Source: JBCAWW01 sp045106675 (lineage in GTDB: Bacteria > Bacteroidota > Bacteroidia > J057). Taken from it: a DNA stretch of 8,069 nucleotides. The notes under the pieces are model-generated. The model had not been told where the DNA came from. It saw nothing but the letters and a program-made list of their open reading frames with translations, and did no database searches. The stretch covers positions 1 through 8,069 of the forward strand of contig JBGCFA010000252.1 of NCBI GenBank assembly GCA_045106675.1. The letters are read 5' to 3'. The translations under genes were made by a program, and so were the position numbers. Of the stretch, positions 1 to 6,866 are shown piece by piece. Position 1 is the first letter of the stretch; each line of letters starts with the position of its first letter.

Positions 1-982
<982 letters not shown>

Positions 983-985
983 ACC

Positions 986-1010
986 CGTTAGTCCCTCTTT
1001 GAAACTAACG
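986..1010 (+). other. Hairpin immediately after the 23S 3' end
   Basis: A perfect 7-bp inverted repeat, CGTTAGT at 986-992 and ACTAACG at 1004-1010, encloses an 11-nt loop a few bases past the mature 23S end. It may help define or protect the precursor 3' end during processing. It has no U tract, so it is not a terminator. The role is inferred from position only. Confidence 0.5.
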
Positions 1011-1075
1011 CAATGAAATTGTAAGCAAGTGTATCGTTACTAGGCATTCCCCAACATATCAATATTATGATATTA

Positions 1076-1116
1076 GGTTATTTGTACCATCATGAGATGG
1101 AACTATATAAATAACC
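1076..1116 (+). other. Long imperfect hairpin in the 23S-5S spacer
   Basis: An outer stem of 11 pairs (1076-1086 with 1106-1116, one G-U pair) begins GGTTATTT and closes with AAATAACC. A 5-nt bulge on the 3' side (1101-1105) follows, then an inner stem CCATC (1087-1091) with GATGG (1096-1100) and the loop ATGA. This is the strongest structure in the spacer. No tRNA gene or reading frame lies here. A double-stranded substrate for an RNase III-type maturation nuclease is plausible but unproven. Confidence 0.6.
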
Positions 1117-1156
1117 ACTCTGCAAATGCAGAAATAAGAATTGTCAGGTGAGTATA

Positions 1157-1186
1157 GAACTCCAGGGAAACCGTTCGGGAGAGTTC
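1157..1186 (+). other. Short hairpin upstream of 5S rRNA
   Basis: GAACTC at 1157-1162 is the reverse complement of GAGTTC at 1181-1186, and a CCG-TT-CGG mini-stem lies inside at 1171-1178. It sits 27 nt before the 5S start and may be part of precursor folding. The stem is short and no function can be assigned from sequence. Confidence 0.35.
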
Positions 1187-1213
1187 AATAACATATACCA
1201 CCAAAGACTAAGA

Positions 1214-1325
1214 TTAGGTGTCCATAGCGTAGGGGTCCACCTCTTCCCATCCCGAACAGAGAAGTTAAGCCCTACATCGCCGATGGTACTGCGGTAAGAC
1301 GTGGAAGAGTAGGTAGACGCCATCC
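1214..1325 (+). rRNA. 5S ribosomal RNA
   Basis: Complete 5S rRNA of about 110 nt, downstream of 23S in the usual bacterial order. The family's conserved loop region, CCGAACAGAGAAGTTAAG, is present at about 1251-1268, followed by GATGGTACTGCGGTAAGACG. Helix I closes the molecule: GGTGTC at 1217-1222 pairs with GACGCC at 1316-1321. The ends are set from that helix and are uncertain by 2-3 nt. The terminator follows within a few bases, so this is the last gene of the rRNA operon. Confidence 0.95.
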
Positions 1326-1328
1326 TTT

Positions 1329-1360
1329 AAAGCCTTGAACATTGTTCAAGGCTTTTTTTT
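1329..1360 (+). terminator. Intrinsic terminator of the rRNA operon
   Basis: AAAGCCTTGAAC (1329-1340), loop ATT, then GTTCAAGGCTTT form a perfect 12-bp stem that runs into eight T residues ending at 1360. Stem, short loop and U tract are all textbook for a Rho-independent terminator on the + strand, and it follows the 5S rRNA directly. Confidence 0.95.
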
Positions 1361-1499
1361 GTGACTGAAATTCACCAAGAATGCACATAAGTTGATATAG
1401 CGCATAATCCTAATGAATTGGCTGCACGCTAGGCTAGGAAAAACTTAGGATCTGCCAAGTGCGGACTAAGAATAATATTTATTGACTCTCGATATACTT

Positions 1500-1666
1500 C
1501 TGTTCTCCGTTTTAGAAATACTTGAGTCTAAACTCGGTCGTTTAGAGAGTAAATTTGTTCCCAAGATTATACTTTCACTCCCCTCTGAGAACGATTATGA
1601 TTCTCTCTTTCGGTAAATATCATAAGTAGCGGGAGCCACATCTAATAGGTGAGGTTCCCGCTTTTT
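1500..1666 (+). ncRNA. Candidate small untranslated RNA between the rRNA operon and dprA
   Basis: The stretch 1361-1752 has no credible protein gene. Its 3' half contains three consecutive hairpins on the + strand: TCTAAAC (1527-1533) with GTTTAGA (1540-1546), a 7-bp stem with a 6-nt loop; GAGAA (1587-1591) with TTCTC (1601-1605); and the terminator hairpin at 1628-1666. The rRNA transcript already ends at 1360, so a terminator here implies a separate transcript. A possible -7 box TAAATTTG at 1550-1557 fits the Bacteroidota TAnnTTTG form and would give a ~100-nt RNA, although a matching -33 TTTG is not evident. I recognise no SRP RNA, tmRNA or RNase P RNA signature. The 5' boundary is a guess. 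Confidence 0.3.
1628..1666 (+). terminator. Intrinsic terminator upstream of dprA
   Basis: AGCGGGA (1628-1634) pairs with TCCCGCT (1656-1662). The stem continues inward with a G-U pair and CC/GG, then an A-A mismatch, then CATC (1639-1642) pairing with GGTG (1648-1651) around a TAATA loop. It runs into five T residues (1662-1666). This ends a + strand transcript other than rRNA and insulates dprA from readthrough. Confidence 0.75.
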
Positions 1667-1770
1667 GATTTTATAGCACTCTGTTTTCTACCGTTGGCTT
1701 AATCATCCCTACCATTTACTTAAATCTGATTGCTACTTAGCTACGATAGGCTTTGTTTCCTCTATTGAAA

Positions 1771-2892
1771 ATGGAGGAAGACCAAATATATTTACTCGCA
1801 CTAGCTCTCACCAAAGGTTTAGGGCCGGTAACCATAAAGAATTTAGTAGCCTATTGCGGGAGCGCGAAAGCAGTGTTTGCTAGTCCAGCGTCTCGGCTAG
1901 GCCGAACGCCAGGAGTGGGAGAGGCTACTATAAGCTTGATTGCTAAGGGACAAAATCTACATCGAGCGCAAGCCGAATTCAAATTTGCTCACGAAGCGGG
2001 GGTAAAAGTACTTTCCTACCTTGATCCTGCCTACCCTACTCCACTGAAGTATATTCATAATGCGCCCATTTTTTTATTCCAAAAAGGAAATCTTGATTTT
2101 AACGCCCAGGCGAACGTTGCGATCGTTGGGACCCGTCGTGCTTCTGCTTATGGCAAAGATATGGCCAAACGTTGCGCGAAGCGACTCTCTAAAGAAGGTA
2201 TCAACGTAGTAAGTGGCCTCGCCTACGGGATAGATATTGCTGCTCACAAATCAGTATTAGATGAAAATGGGAAAACCACAGCAGTCTTAGCCCATGGTTT
2301 GGATATGATTTACCCGCCTAATCACGCATCCAAAGCTGAGGCGATGCTAGACAAAGGGGCTTGGCTCACTGAATATCTCACTCATTCTGATCCTGACGCG
2401 ATGCACTTTCCTGCACGAAATCGGATTATCGCTGGGATATGTCAAGTTGTAATCGTCATTGAAGCCAGTGCAAAAGGAGGAGCACTTATCACGGCAGAGT
2501 TCGCGCAGCAACAAAACAGAGAGGTATATGCTGTACCCGGAAGAATAGGTGACCCATACAGTATTGGTTGCAATAGACTCATTCGTGATCATGGCGCAAA
2601 GTTGATGCTAGATCCCCAAGAGGTGATCGATGATCTAGCTTTGCAATGGCATAATCCGATTCTAGATGCTCAGCCTGAACAATTACAACTGTCGCTACAA
2701 GCGCCAGAAATACCCCTCAATGATGAGGAAGCAAAGGTTCTCAATATTCTCCAAAGGGGAAAAGCTAATATCGATGCATTAAGCCTCAATACCGGTATCC
2801 CAACAGGCCAACTAAATTCTCTGTTACTCAGTATGGAGTTTAAAGACCTCGTTCGGCAATTGCCGGGGAAGATGTTTGAGGGGCGGTTTTAG
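1771..2892 (+). CDS. dprA: DNA-processing protein DprA
   Basis: DprA (Smf) binds incoming single-stranded DNA in the cytoplasm during natural transformation and loads RecA on it. The 373-aa product has the usual three-part layout. An N-terminal helix-hairpin-helix region contains GLGPVTIKNL (16-25) and PGVGEATI (47-54). The Rossmann-like core spans about 75-290, with VAIVGTRRASAYGK at 116-129, SGLAYGID at 148-155, FPARNRIIAG at 213-222, KGGALITAEFA at 235-245 and REVYAVPG at 250-257. A C-terminal winged-helix-like tail covers about 315-373. An in-frame TTG at 1753 would add six residues. ATG 1771 is preferred because the protein then opens with the typical MEEDQIYLLAL helix. There is no Shine-Dalgarno site, as is normal for Bacteroidota. 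It is preceded by the terminator at 1628-1666 and converges on the leftward operon with a 39-nt gap. All core motifs are present, so it is expected to be functional. Confidence 0.96.
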   Translation: MEEDQIYLLALALTKGLGPVTIKNLVAYCGSAKAVFASPASRLGRTPGVGEATISLIAKGQNLHRAQAEFKFAHEAGVKVLSYLDPAYPTPLKYIHNAPIFLFQKGNLDFNAQANVAIVGTRRASAYGKDMAKRCAKRLSKEGINVVSGLAYGIDIAAHKSVLDENGKTTAVLAHGLDMIYPPNHASKAEAMLDKGAWLTEYLTHSDPDAMHFPARNRIIAGICQVVIVIEASAKGGALITAEFAQQQNREVYAVPGRIGDPYSIGCNRLIRDHGAKLMLDPQEVIDDLALQWHNPILDAQPEQLQLSLQAPEIPLNDEEAKVLNILQRGKANIDALSLNTGIPTGQLNSLLLSMEFKDLVRQLPGKMFEGRF

Positions 2893-2931
2893 TTAGAGAG
2901 TTCGGAAGCATTTATTTTAGAGACTTGCTAA

Positions 2932-3768
2932 CTACTCAATCACATTGAGCAGCTTTTGATAAACCTCCGCTCTTCGCCGCTTTTGTTTACGGGTAGCCAT
3001 TTCTCCCGCGCGTTCATAGCCGCCCTGATAATAGCGCGTAAACCATGGGATAATTGCGAAACCAGCGTCCAAGGGACTGGAACGTATCGCCACTTGGAAG
3101 CCCAATATCAATAGGCCGGCAGTCAGTCCAAGGCTATTGATGCCCGCTTTGATCTCTCCAGCGTAAAACTGTCCTAAGCCGGGTAAAATCATACTCAATA
3201 TTCGGGCCTTGCGAGCACTGATGCGAGAGACTTTGGCGTTCTGCTCGAAGAGCTCATCCACTAACAGAGCGAGACTATCATTGTCTCCCACAAAGAAATC
3301 GATATGCGCCTCCGCCGAATCATAAACACCTTGGCCAAAGGCTGCAACAAAGCCATAAAGGTGATAAGTGGCTAGTTCTTCTGATGGAAGCTGGCCCAAT
3401 ACCCATAATTCCTCCTGTGCACTAATAAAATCTTGCTGTAGGAGTCTTATCCGAATTTGTTGGAATTGGATTTCTCGCTGTACCTCAGGATCTGCGGAGA
3501 GATAGTAGGCAAAGTTTAGATAGCGATCTGCTTGACTGTATTGTCCGATTACTTCGGAGCAGTTAGCTAGTTGGCGGTAGCTTTCGGATTGAAATCCTTG
3601 TTGTTTGTCAAAATAGATTACGCGCTGATATGCCGCGATAGCAGCTTCATATTGTCGCTGTGCTTGATAGGTTTGGGCCATAGCATAGGTCTGTTCTAGG
3701 CTTTGACCATTGAGCCCAATCACTATAAAACAACTACAGGCGAGGGTATAAAACCGCTTCAGTATCAT
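2932..3768 (-). CDS. TPR-containing protein with C-terminal membrane domain (DUF5683-like), last gene of operon
   Basis: Exported or membrane-anchored protein of 278 aa, function unknown. Residues 1-22 form a signal peptide (basic start MILKRF, hydrophobic run, NGQS). Helical repeats resembling tetratricopeptide repeats follow at about 25-160, for example TYQAQRQYEAAIAAYQRVI at 33-51. The C-terminal part starts with ARKARILSMILPGLGQFYAG (185-204), a PGxGQxY motif typical of short membrane domains of the DUF5683/TM2 sort. Two hydrophobic stretches and a very basic tail (KQKRRR, 261-266) complete it. The start at ATG 3768 is chosen because it gives a proper signal peptide, a 35-nt overlap with the upstream gene, and a length almost equal to its 277-aa neighbour, with which it shares architecture. 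ATG 3795 is possible; starts farther upstream would run deep into the neighbour. The TPR region suggests protein-protein contacts. Confidence 0.85.
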   Translation of the reverse strand: MILKRFYTLACSCFIVIGLNGQSLEQTYAMAQTYQAQRQYEAAIAAYQRVIYFDKQQGFQSESYRQLANCSEVIGQYSQADRYLNFAYYLSADPEVQREIQFQQIRIRLLQQDFISAQEELWVLGQLPSEELATYHLYGFVAAFGQGVYDSAEAHIDFFVGDNDSLALLVDELFEQNAKVSRISARKARILSMILPGLGQFYAGEIKAGINSLGLTAGLLILGFQVAIRSSPLDAGFAIIPWFTRYYQGGYERAGEMATRKQKRRRAEVYQKLLNVIE

Positions 3769-4567
3769 GGATAAGGCTTTGAATTTGTTTTTCATTATAG
3801 CGCTGAGCTGATTGCCATGAACCATATAGGTTGCCTCCATAAAAACCCAAGGCGATACCGCCATAAAGCCAAAAGAAGGGACTTTCAAAGCCATTACGGT
3901 TATAACTACGCCAAGCGGTAAAGGCAAAACTACCCACGCTAAGTAAGGCGATAATGCCGTCTTTCCATTGATTGGTATATACTTTCCCTAAACCGGGAAC
4001 GACTAAACTTAAACTCATCGCTACAAAGGGGCTTTTGCGGGGCAAATTTTGACTCCGTTCTATCAAACTGCCATAAATAGTGCTGATCTGAGGAATCTTT
4101 TGATAGGTCTGATAAGCAGATTGGGCCAGTTCCCAGTCGCGTGTAATAAGGGAATTACCAATTTGCAGTAATGCTTTGTTGGGAGCGACTAATTTGGGCG
4201 AATCGTCCAAAAAACCACTCAATTGTAAGTGATTGCCATTGCGAAGGAGGAGTTTACCGTAGGTGAACGCTAGGCTGGCTGGCATTGCTTTGGCGCTTGG
4301 ATATAACTGTTGGGCGCGGGTCAAACCGATGTCATAGTTGGCAGCTCTAAAATAACTGTCTAATAGAAATTGTTGTATGAGCGTATCCTGGAGGCTGAAA
4401 AACAAGACTCGCTCATACTCTAAAGCGGCCGATTGATATTGTTTACTTGCTCTTAAATGATTGGCATAGCGCAGAGAATGCGCTTCGTCGAACACATTCG
4501 CATCGTTCTGCGAATAGCAGTAAAAACCCACCAAAAGCCCTGAACAAAGCAAAAATAGGATACGCAT
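3734..4567 (-). CDS. TPR-like protein with C-terminal membrane domain, paralogue of the next gene
   Basis: A 277-aa protein of unknown function and the same design as its downstream neighbour. It has a signal peptide at 1-20 (MRILFLL, hydrophobic core, YSQN) and an alpha-helical repeat region at about 28-170, for example ASKQYQSAALEYERVLFF at 40-57. The membrane domain carries VAMSLSLVVPGLGKVYTNQ (182-200), then hydrophobic segments near 203-219 and 231-247, ending in YGGNLYGSWQSAQRYNEKQ (243-261). PGLG lies at residues 191-194 here and 196-199 in the neighbour, and both have an aromatic/Gly-rich segment followed by a charged tail. This indicates an old tandem duplication with strong divergence in the repeats. 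ATG 4567 begins one base after the stop codon of the YidD-like gene; an in-frame ATG at 4582 would overlap that gene by 14 nt. Tight coupling implies co-translation. Confidence 0.85.
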   Translation of the reverse strand: MRILFLLCSGLLVGFYCYSQNDANVFDEAHSLRYANHLRASKQYQSAALEYERVLFFSLQDTLIQQFLLDSYFRAANYDIGLTRAQQLYPSAKAMPASLAFTYGKLLLRNGNHLQLSGFLDDSPKLVAPNKALLQIGNSLITRDWELAQSAYQTYQKIPQISTIYGSLIERSQNLPRKSPFVAMSLSLVVPGLGKVYTNQWKDGIIALLSVGSFAFTAWRSYNRNGFESPFFWLYGGIALGFYGGNLYGSWQSAQRYNEKQIQSLIHDTEAVLYPRL

Positions 4568-4568
4568 A

Positions 4569-4964
4569 TTAAGGATGATCAATTAAAACCCGTCGTTCTG
4601 GATCTATTTCATACCACTCAGGACTCAAGCCATTGCAACGAGTGAGGCGATCAAAAGTCGCTAGCATGCCTTCTAGCATACCCTTTTTCTTGACTACTTG
4701 GAGTGCATATTCAGAGCAGGAAGGATGAAAAGAACACTTTTGGCCGTCTTGGGAAGAGATCAATGCTTTGTAAAGCACAAACATCTGAGTAGCAACCCAT
4801 TCGACTTCATTATCATTTTGAGTTTTGAACGAATCCCAATATGGCGGTTCCGCTTGCGGAACGGGCATAACTTGTCGCATGACAGCAATTTCCTCTGGAC
4901 TTTGGGCAGATAGCCCAAGACTACTGAGTAGGCAACTGATAATGATAACGCTGGCGCGTGTCAT
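4569..4964 (-). CDS. Exported YidD-domain protein (membrane protein insertion efficiency factor family)
   Basis: The C-terminal half is a YidD (PF01809, formerly haemolytic) domain: LYKALISSQDGQKCSFHPS at 64-82, CSEYALQVVKKKGMLEGM at 83-100 and TFDRLTRCN at 103-111. The family's three cysteines are kept at 77, 83 and 110. Classical YidD is about 70-90 aa, begins with an amphipathic helix at the inner face of the membrane, and assists YidC-mediated insertion. This 131-aa protein differs: it opens with a signal peptide (MTRASVIIISCLLSSLGLSAQS) and a linker of about 40 residues, so the domain may lie in the periplasm. ATG 4964 is chosen; ATG 4970 adds two residues. It overlaps the upstream LolA-like gene by 44 nt and is followed after one base by the TPR gene, so it sits mid-operon. 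The domain call is firm; the cellular role in this variant is inferred. I withhold the yidD symbol because it may not be the housekeeping copy. Confidence 0.85.
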   Translation of the reverse strand: MTRASVIIISCLLSSLGLSAQSPEEIAVMRQVMPVPQAEPPYWDSFKTQNDNEVEWVATQMFVLYKALISSQDGQKCSFHPSCSEYALQVVKKKGMLEGMLATFDRLTRCNGLSPEWYEIDPERRVLIDHP

Positions 4965-5613
4965 TGGCATTGAATTGAATGTTTTCGAAGGTGGTTATAC
5001 GAACGGAAAGCTGTTTACCATTCTGGAATCCAAGCTGTATGATTTCCTTCGGAAAAGGAATCCCCCCACTAAGGTCATAGTCGCGAAAAAACTGCTTGCT
5101 AACAATCTCCCCTTCCGGATTCATGATGATCACTCCTTGGAGGAGTTTCCCTTGACGAGAAATCAAAACCGTCCCTAAATACTTTTTATAGAGATCTCTA
5201 GGCTCCAAGGTAGTAATAATCATTCCACCTTGATTGACCGTACTGATCTTCATGTAGAGGGTATCACTGAGACCGTAATTATTGAGTTGGTCAGATAGTA
5301 TCATATTGAAGACTGAAGATTTGATCACCAAAGGAGAGATGCTCTGTCTGATCACGGAATCATTTTTTTGCAGTACTTTGTAAAAGCTAGTATCCTGAAA
5401 GGACCAGATTTCAGAGGCTGGGAAATTAACGTCATAGAGCAGTTTTTCTTGATTTTGATCAAAATAAACTCTCCCAATTGTAAGTTGAGAAAGACTATCA
5501 TTGATTTTTTCCTTAATCGTAAAATCAGCTTCCACGCGATAAAAATGCTGCCCGTAACTGAGACTTACAGGCAGCATAAATAGTATTGAGAAATAGATCA
5601 ATAAACGTATCAC
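4921..5613 (-). CDS. LolA-like exported protein
   Basis: A 230-aa exported protein resembling the periplasmic lipoprotein carrier LolA, whose half-barrel carries lipoproteins to the outer membrane. The resemblance rests on the early pattern ADFTIKEKINDSL (29-41), GRVYFDQNQEKLLYDVNFP (47-65), EIWSFQDTSFYKV (68-80) and the late segment GTVLISRQGKLLQGVIIM (147-164). It is divergent and the call is moderate; an uncharacterised beta-rich periplasmic protein is the alternative. The start is uncertain. GTG 5613 gives a clean signal peptide (IRLLIYFSILFMLPVSLSYGQ) and a 29-nt gap from the upstream gene. ATG 5679 would give a 252-aa protein with an odd basic 22-residue lead (MGRRRPWLL...) and a 37-nt overlap with that gene. 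Its 3' end overlaps the YidD-like gene by 44 nt. Confidence 0.75.
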   Translation of the reverse strand: MIRLLIYFSILFMLPVSLSYGQHFYRVEADFTIKEKINDSLSQLTIGRVYFDQNQEKLLYDVNFPASEIWSFQDTSFYKVLQKNDSVIRQSISPLVIKSSVFNMILSDQLNNYGLSDTLYMKISTVNQGGMIITTLEPRDLYKKYLGTVLISRQGKLLQGVIIMNPEGEIVSKQFFRDYDLSGGIPFPKEIIQLGFQNGKQLSVRITTFENIQFNANDTRQRYHYQLPTQ

Positions 5614-5642
5614 AAATAATTTCGGTGAGGAACTAGCAACAA

Positions 5643-6095
5643 TTATTGAAGAAAGTAACCAAGGCCTCCGCCTCCCCATAGAACCGAACTGATAATACAG
5701 CCAATTAGAGCTCTTTTAGTTTCAGACTTATCATGTTCTGAAATATGAACGATCAACAAACCAACCCAATTGAGACATAGTCCCCAAACTATAGAGGGGA
5801 TTCCCAGAGGTAGGTTGCCTGGAGCGAAGGCGCTTAAGTCGGGATTGACAAAGCTTACATTAGCCACCAGAGGATGCTCAATGGTTTGCAATTCAGTCAA
5901 ACTAATACCGTCGTTAACTTTGACAAATTGTTCCAACTCGCTGAGTTCGGCAACTGACTGATAAACTGCGGCTTCATCAAAGCCAAACATTGCAGCTGCA
6001 GAGGCATCTTTTTCGCCTCCGCCATTGCCACCTGCCAGCATTGGAAAACTCGCCAAACAAATGATGAGAAAAGCTAGAAATTTTAGGGGTTTCAT
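5643..6095 (-). CDS. Uncharacterised small membrane protein with PLGIPS-VWG motif, paralogue of 6363-6815
   Basis: A 150-aa protein of a family I cannot name. Residues 1-21 are a signal peptide (MKPLKFLAFLIICLASFPMLAG), followed by a Gly-rich stretch (GGNGGGEKD). A short conserved soluble region spans about 39-82 (DEAAVYQSVAELSELEQFV, then EHPLVANVSF). After a linker comes PLGIPSIVWG (96-105), starting a membrane segment to about 117. A charged loop (SEHDKSETKR) is followed by a second segment, GCIISSVLWGGGGLGYFL (132-149), so two transmembrane helices are expected. By hand alignment it matches the other copy at 21 of 44 positions in the soluble block and 20 of 44 in the membrane block. It lies 29 nt before the LolA-like gene and probably heads that operon. 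Confidence 0.85.
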   Translation of the reverse strand: MKPLKFLAFLIICLASFPMLAGGNGGGEKDASAAAMFGFDEAAVYQSVAELSELEQFVKVNDGISLTELQTIEHPLVANVSFVNPDLSAFAPGNLPLGIPSIVWGLCLNWVGLLIVHISEHDKSETKRALIGCIISSVLWGGGGLGYFLQ

Positions 6096-6117
6096 ATAAA
6101 TTGATTTGGAAGTAATA

Positions 6118-6157
6118 GTCTCAATTTCGGTGAATTAGGATTGAACTCCTAATAAAA
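6118..6157 (-). promoter_or_regulatory. Conserved leader block with inverted repeat upstream of gene 5643-6095
   Basis: A perfect inverted repeat ATTAGGA (6134-6140), six bases, TCCTAAT (6147-6153) lies about 40 nt before the start codon. The same ordered blocks GTCTC, TCGGTG, TTAG and TCCTAATAAAA (written on the + strand) occur before the paralogous gene at 6867-6900, though with different spacing. On the gene's own strand a T-run precedes the repeat, so this is not a terminator. It may be an operator or the upstream part of a shared promoter. No convincing -7 box is visible for this copy. The remaining sequence from 6158 to 6307 is AT-rich and shows nothing I can name. Confidence 0.4.
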
Positions 6158-6307
6158 AAATGGCACTAAATAGATAAATTAAATAGTTTCCCAACTTAAA
6201 TATTCGAGATATGGATCAATAAATACATTCAAAAATGAGCCTTGTAAGTCGGAGAGGCTTAATTTCGCCTGTTCTTTTACGGAGATTTCCAAGGCACTCA
6301 ATTCAGC

Positions 6308-6361
6308 TACTTATTATAGCATGCCTGCTAGCTTTGGCTAGCAGGCATGCTATAATAAGTA
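6308..6361. repeat. Perfect 25-bp hairpin with 4-nt loop, just after the stop codon of 6363-6815
   Basis: The arms 6308-6332 and 6337-6361 are exact reverse complements with the loop TTTG between them. Each arm contains GCATGC and ends or begins at the loop with GCTAGC, both palindromes in themselves. It begins one base past the TAA of the leftward gene, so its RNA would fold into a very stable hairpin at that message's 3' end. No T-run follows on either strand apart from AT-rich arm ends, so it is not a classical intrinsic terminator. It could terminate or stabilise the message, or be a REP-like dispersed palindrome. No transposase, target duplication or second copy is seen in the window. 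Confidence 0.9.
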
Positions 6362-6362
6362 T

Positions 6363-6815
6363 TTATTGATTGAGGGTAAGGATCACATTGATAACAAGAC
6401 TAACGGTGCTACTGACAAGGCAGCCATAAAATGCTTGCATTACCTCTTCCTTTTCTTCGGTAACGAAATATACAACGGCCATACCGATGAAGCCCAAACA
6501 AAATCCCCAAACAAAGGAAGGGATTCCTAATGGAGGCTCAAGGAAGGTAGAATGCTCGGTCGAAAATTGAAGGTTTTGCACCAGCGGATGATTATCTAGC
6601 TGTAATTGATCTAGATTAACTTCTCCTTGGCTTTTTACATAGTCTTCTAATCTTGAGAGATCTGATACGCTGAGATAAACTACTTCTTCATCTAGTTGGA
6701 AAAGATTGGAGAGACTAGAATCAGGAGGGAGAGCGATTCTGTTGGCATTAGCCAAACTTAAGAGAGGCATAAAGAGAATTATGCCAAACACGAGAGAAAG
6801 ACAAACATTTTTCAT
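6363..6815 (-). CDS. Uncharacterised small membrane protein with PLGIPS-VWG motif, first gene of the leftward cluster
   Basis: A 150-aa protein of the same unnamed family and the same length as the product of 5643-6095. The signal peptide is residues 1-24 (MKNVCLSLVFGIILFMPLLSLANA). The soluble block is about 41-84 (DEEVVYLSVSDLSRLEDYV, then NHPLVQNLQF), and PLGIPSFVWG lies at 95-104. Two membrane segments follow at about 98-118 and 129-148, separated by the acidic loop TEEKEEV. The shared cysteine in the second segment (GC at 131-132, matching GC at 132-133 in the paralogue) and the conserved glycines suggest helix packing. It is followed at once by the perfect hairpin and then a 212-nt gap before its paralogue, so it may be transcribed alone. 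A TAGTTTTG box lies 38 nt upstream. The function is unknown; duplication within the cluster suggests two variants that could pair. Confidence 0.85.
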   Translation of the reverse strand: MKNVCLSLVFGIILFMPLLSLANANRIALPPDSSLSNLFQLDEEVVYLSVSDLSRLEDYVKSQGEVNLDQLQLDNHPLVQNLQFSTEHSTFLEPPLGIPSFVWGFCLGFIGMAVVYFVTEEKEEVMQAFYGCLVSSTVSLVINVILTLNQ

Positions 6816-6853
6816 GTAAGGTGCTTTTTATTAGTGGAACAATACATCTAAAA

Positions 6854-6861
6854 CAAAACTA
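6854..6861 (-). promoter_or_regulatory. Putative -7 promoter element for gene 6363-6815
   Basis: On the minus strand the bases read TAGTTTTG, a match to the TAnnTTTG -7 box of the Bacteroidota primary sigma factor, ending 38 nt before the start codon. No good -33 TTTG lies at the usual distance. The conserved block at 6867-6900 covers that position instead, which may indicate activator dependence. Confidence 0.4.
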
Positions 6862-6866
6862 TACTT

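Noticed and set aside
986..1213. Possible tRNA gene in the 23S-5S spacer.
   Set aside because: No T-loop GGTTCRA motif with a matching acceptor stem is present; the structures are simple hairpins.
2890..2934. Inverted repeat TAGTTAG / CTAACTA spanning the stop codons of dprA and the convergent gene, considered as a bidirectional terminator.
   Set aside because: The stem has only 7 AT-rich pairs with a 31-nt loop and no T-run follows on either strand. Part of the symmetry is just the two TAG stops.
4698..5178. Rightward reading frames opposite the YidD-like and LolA-like genes.
   Set aside because: They are antisense shadows of coding sequence with recognisable motifs and have no signals of their own.
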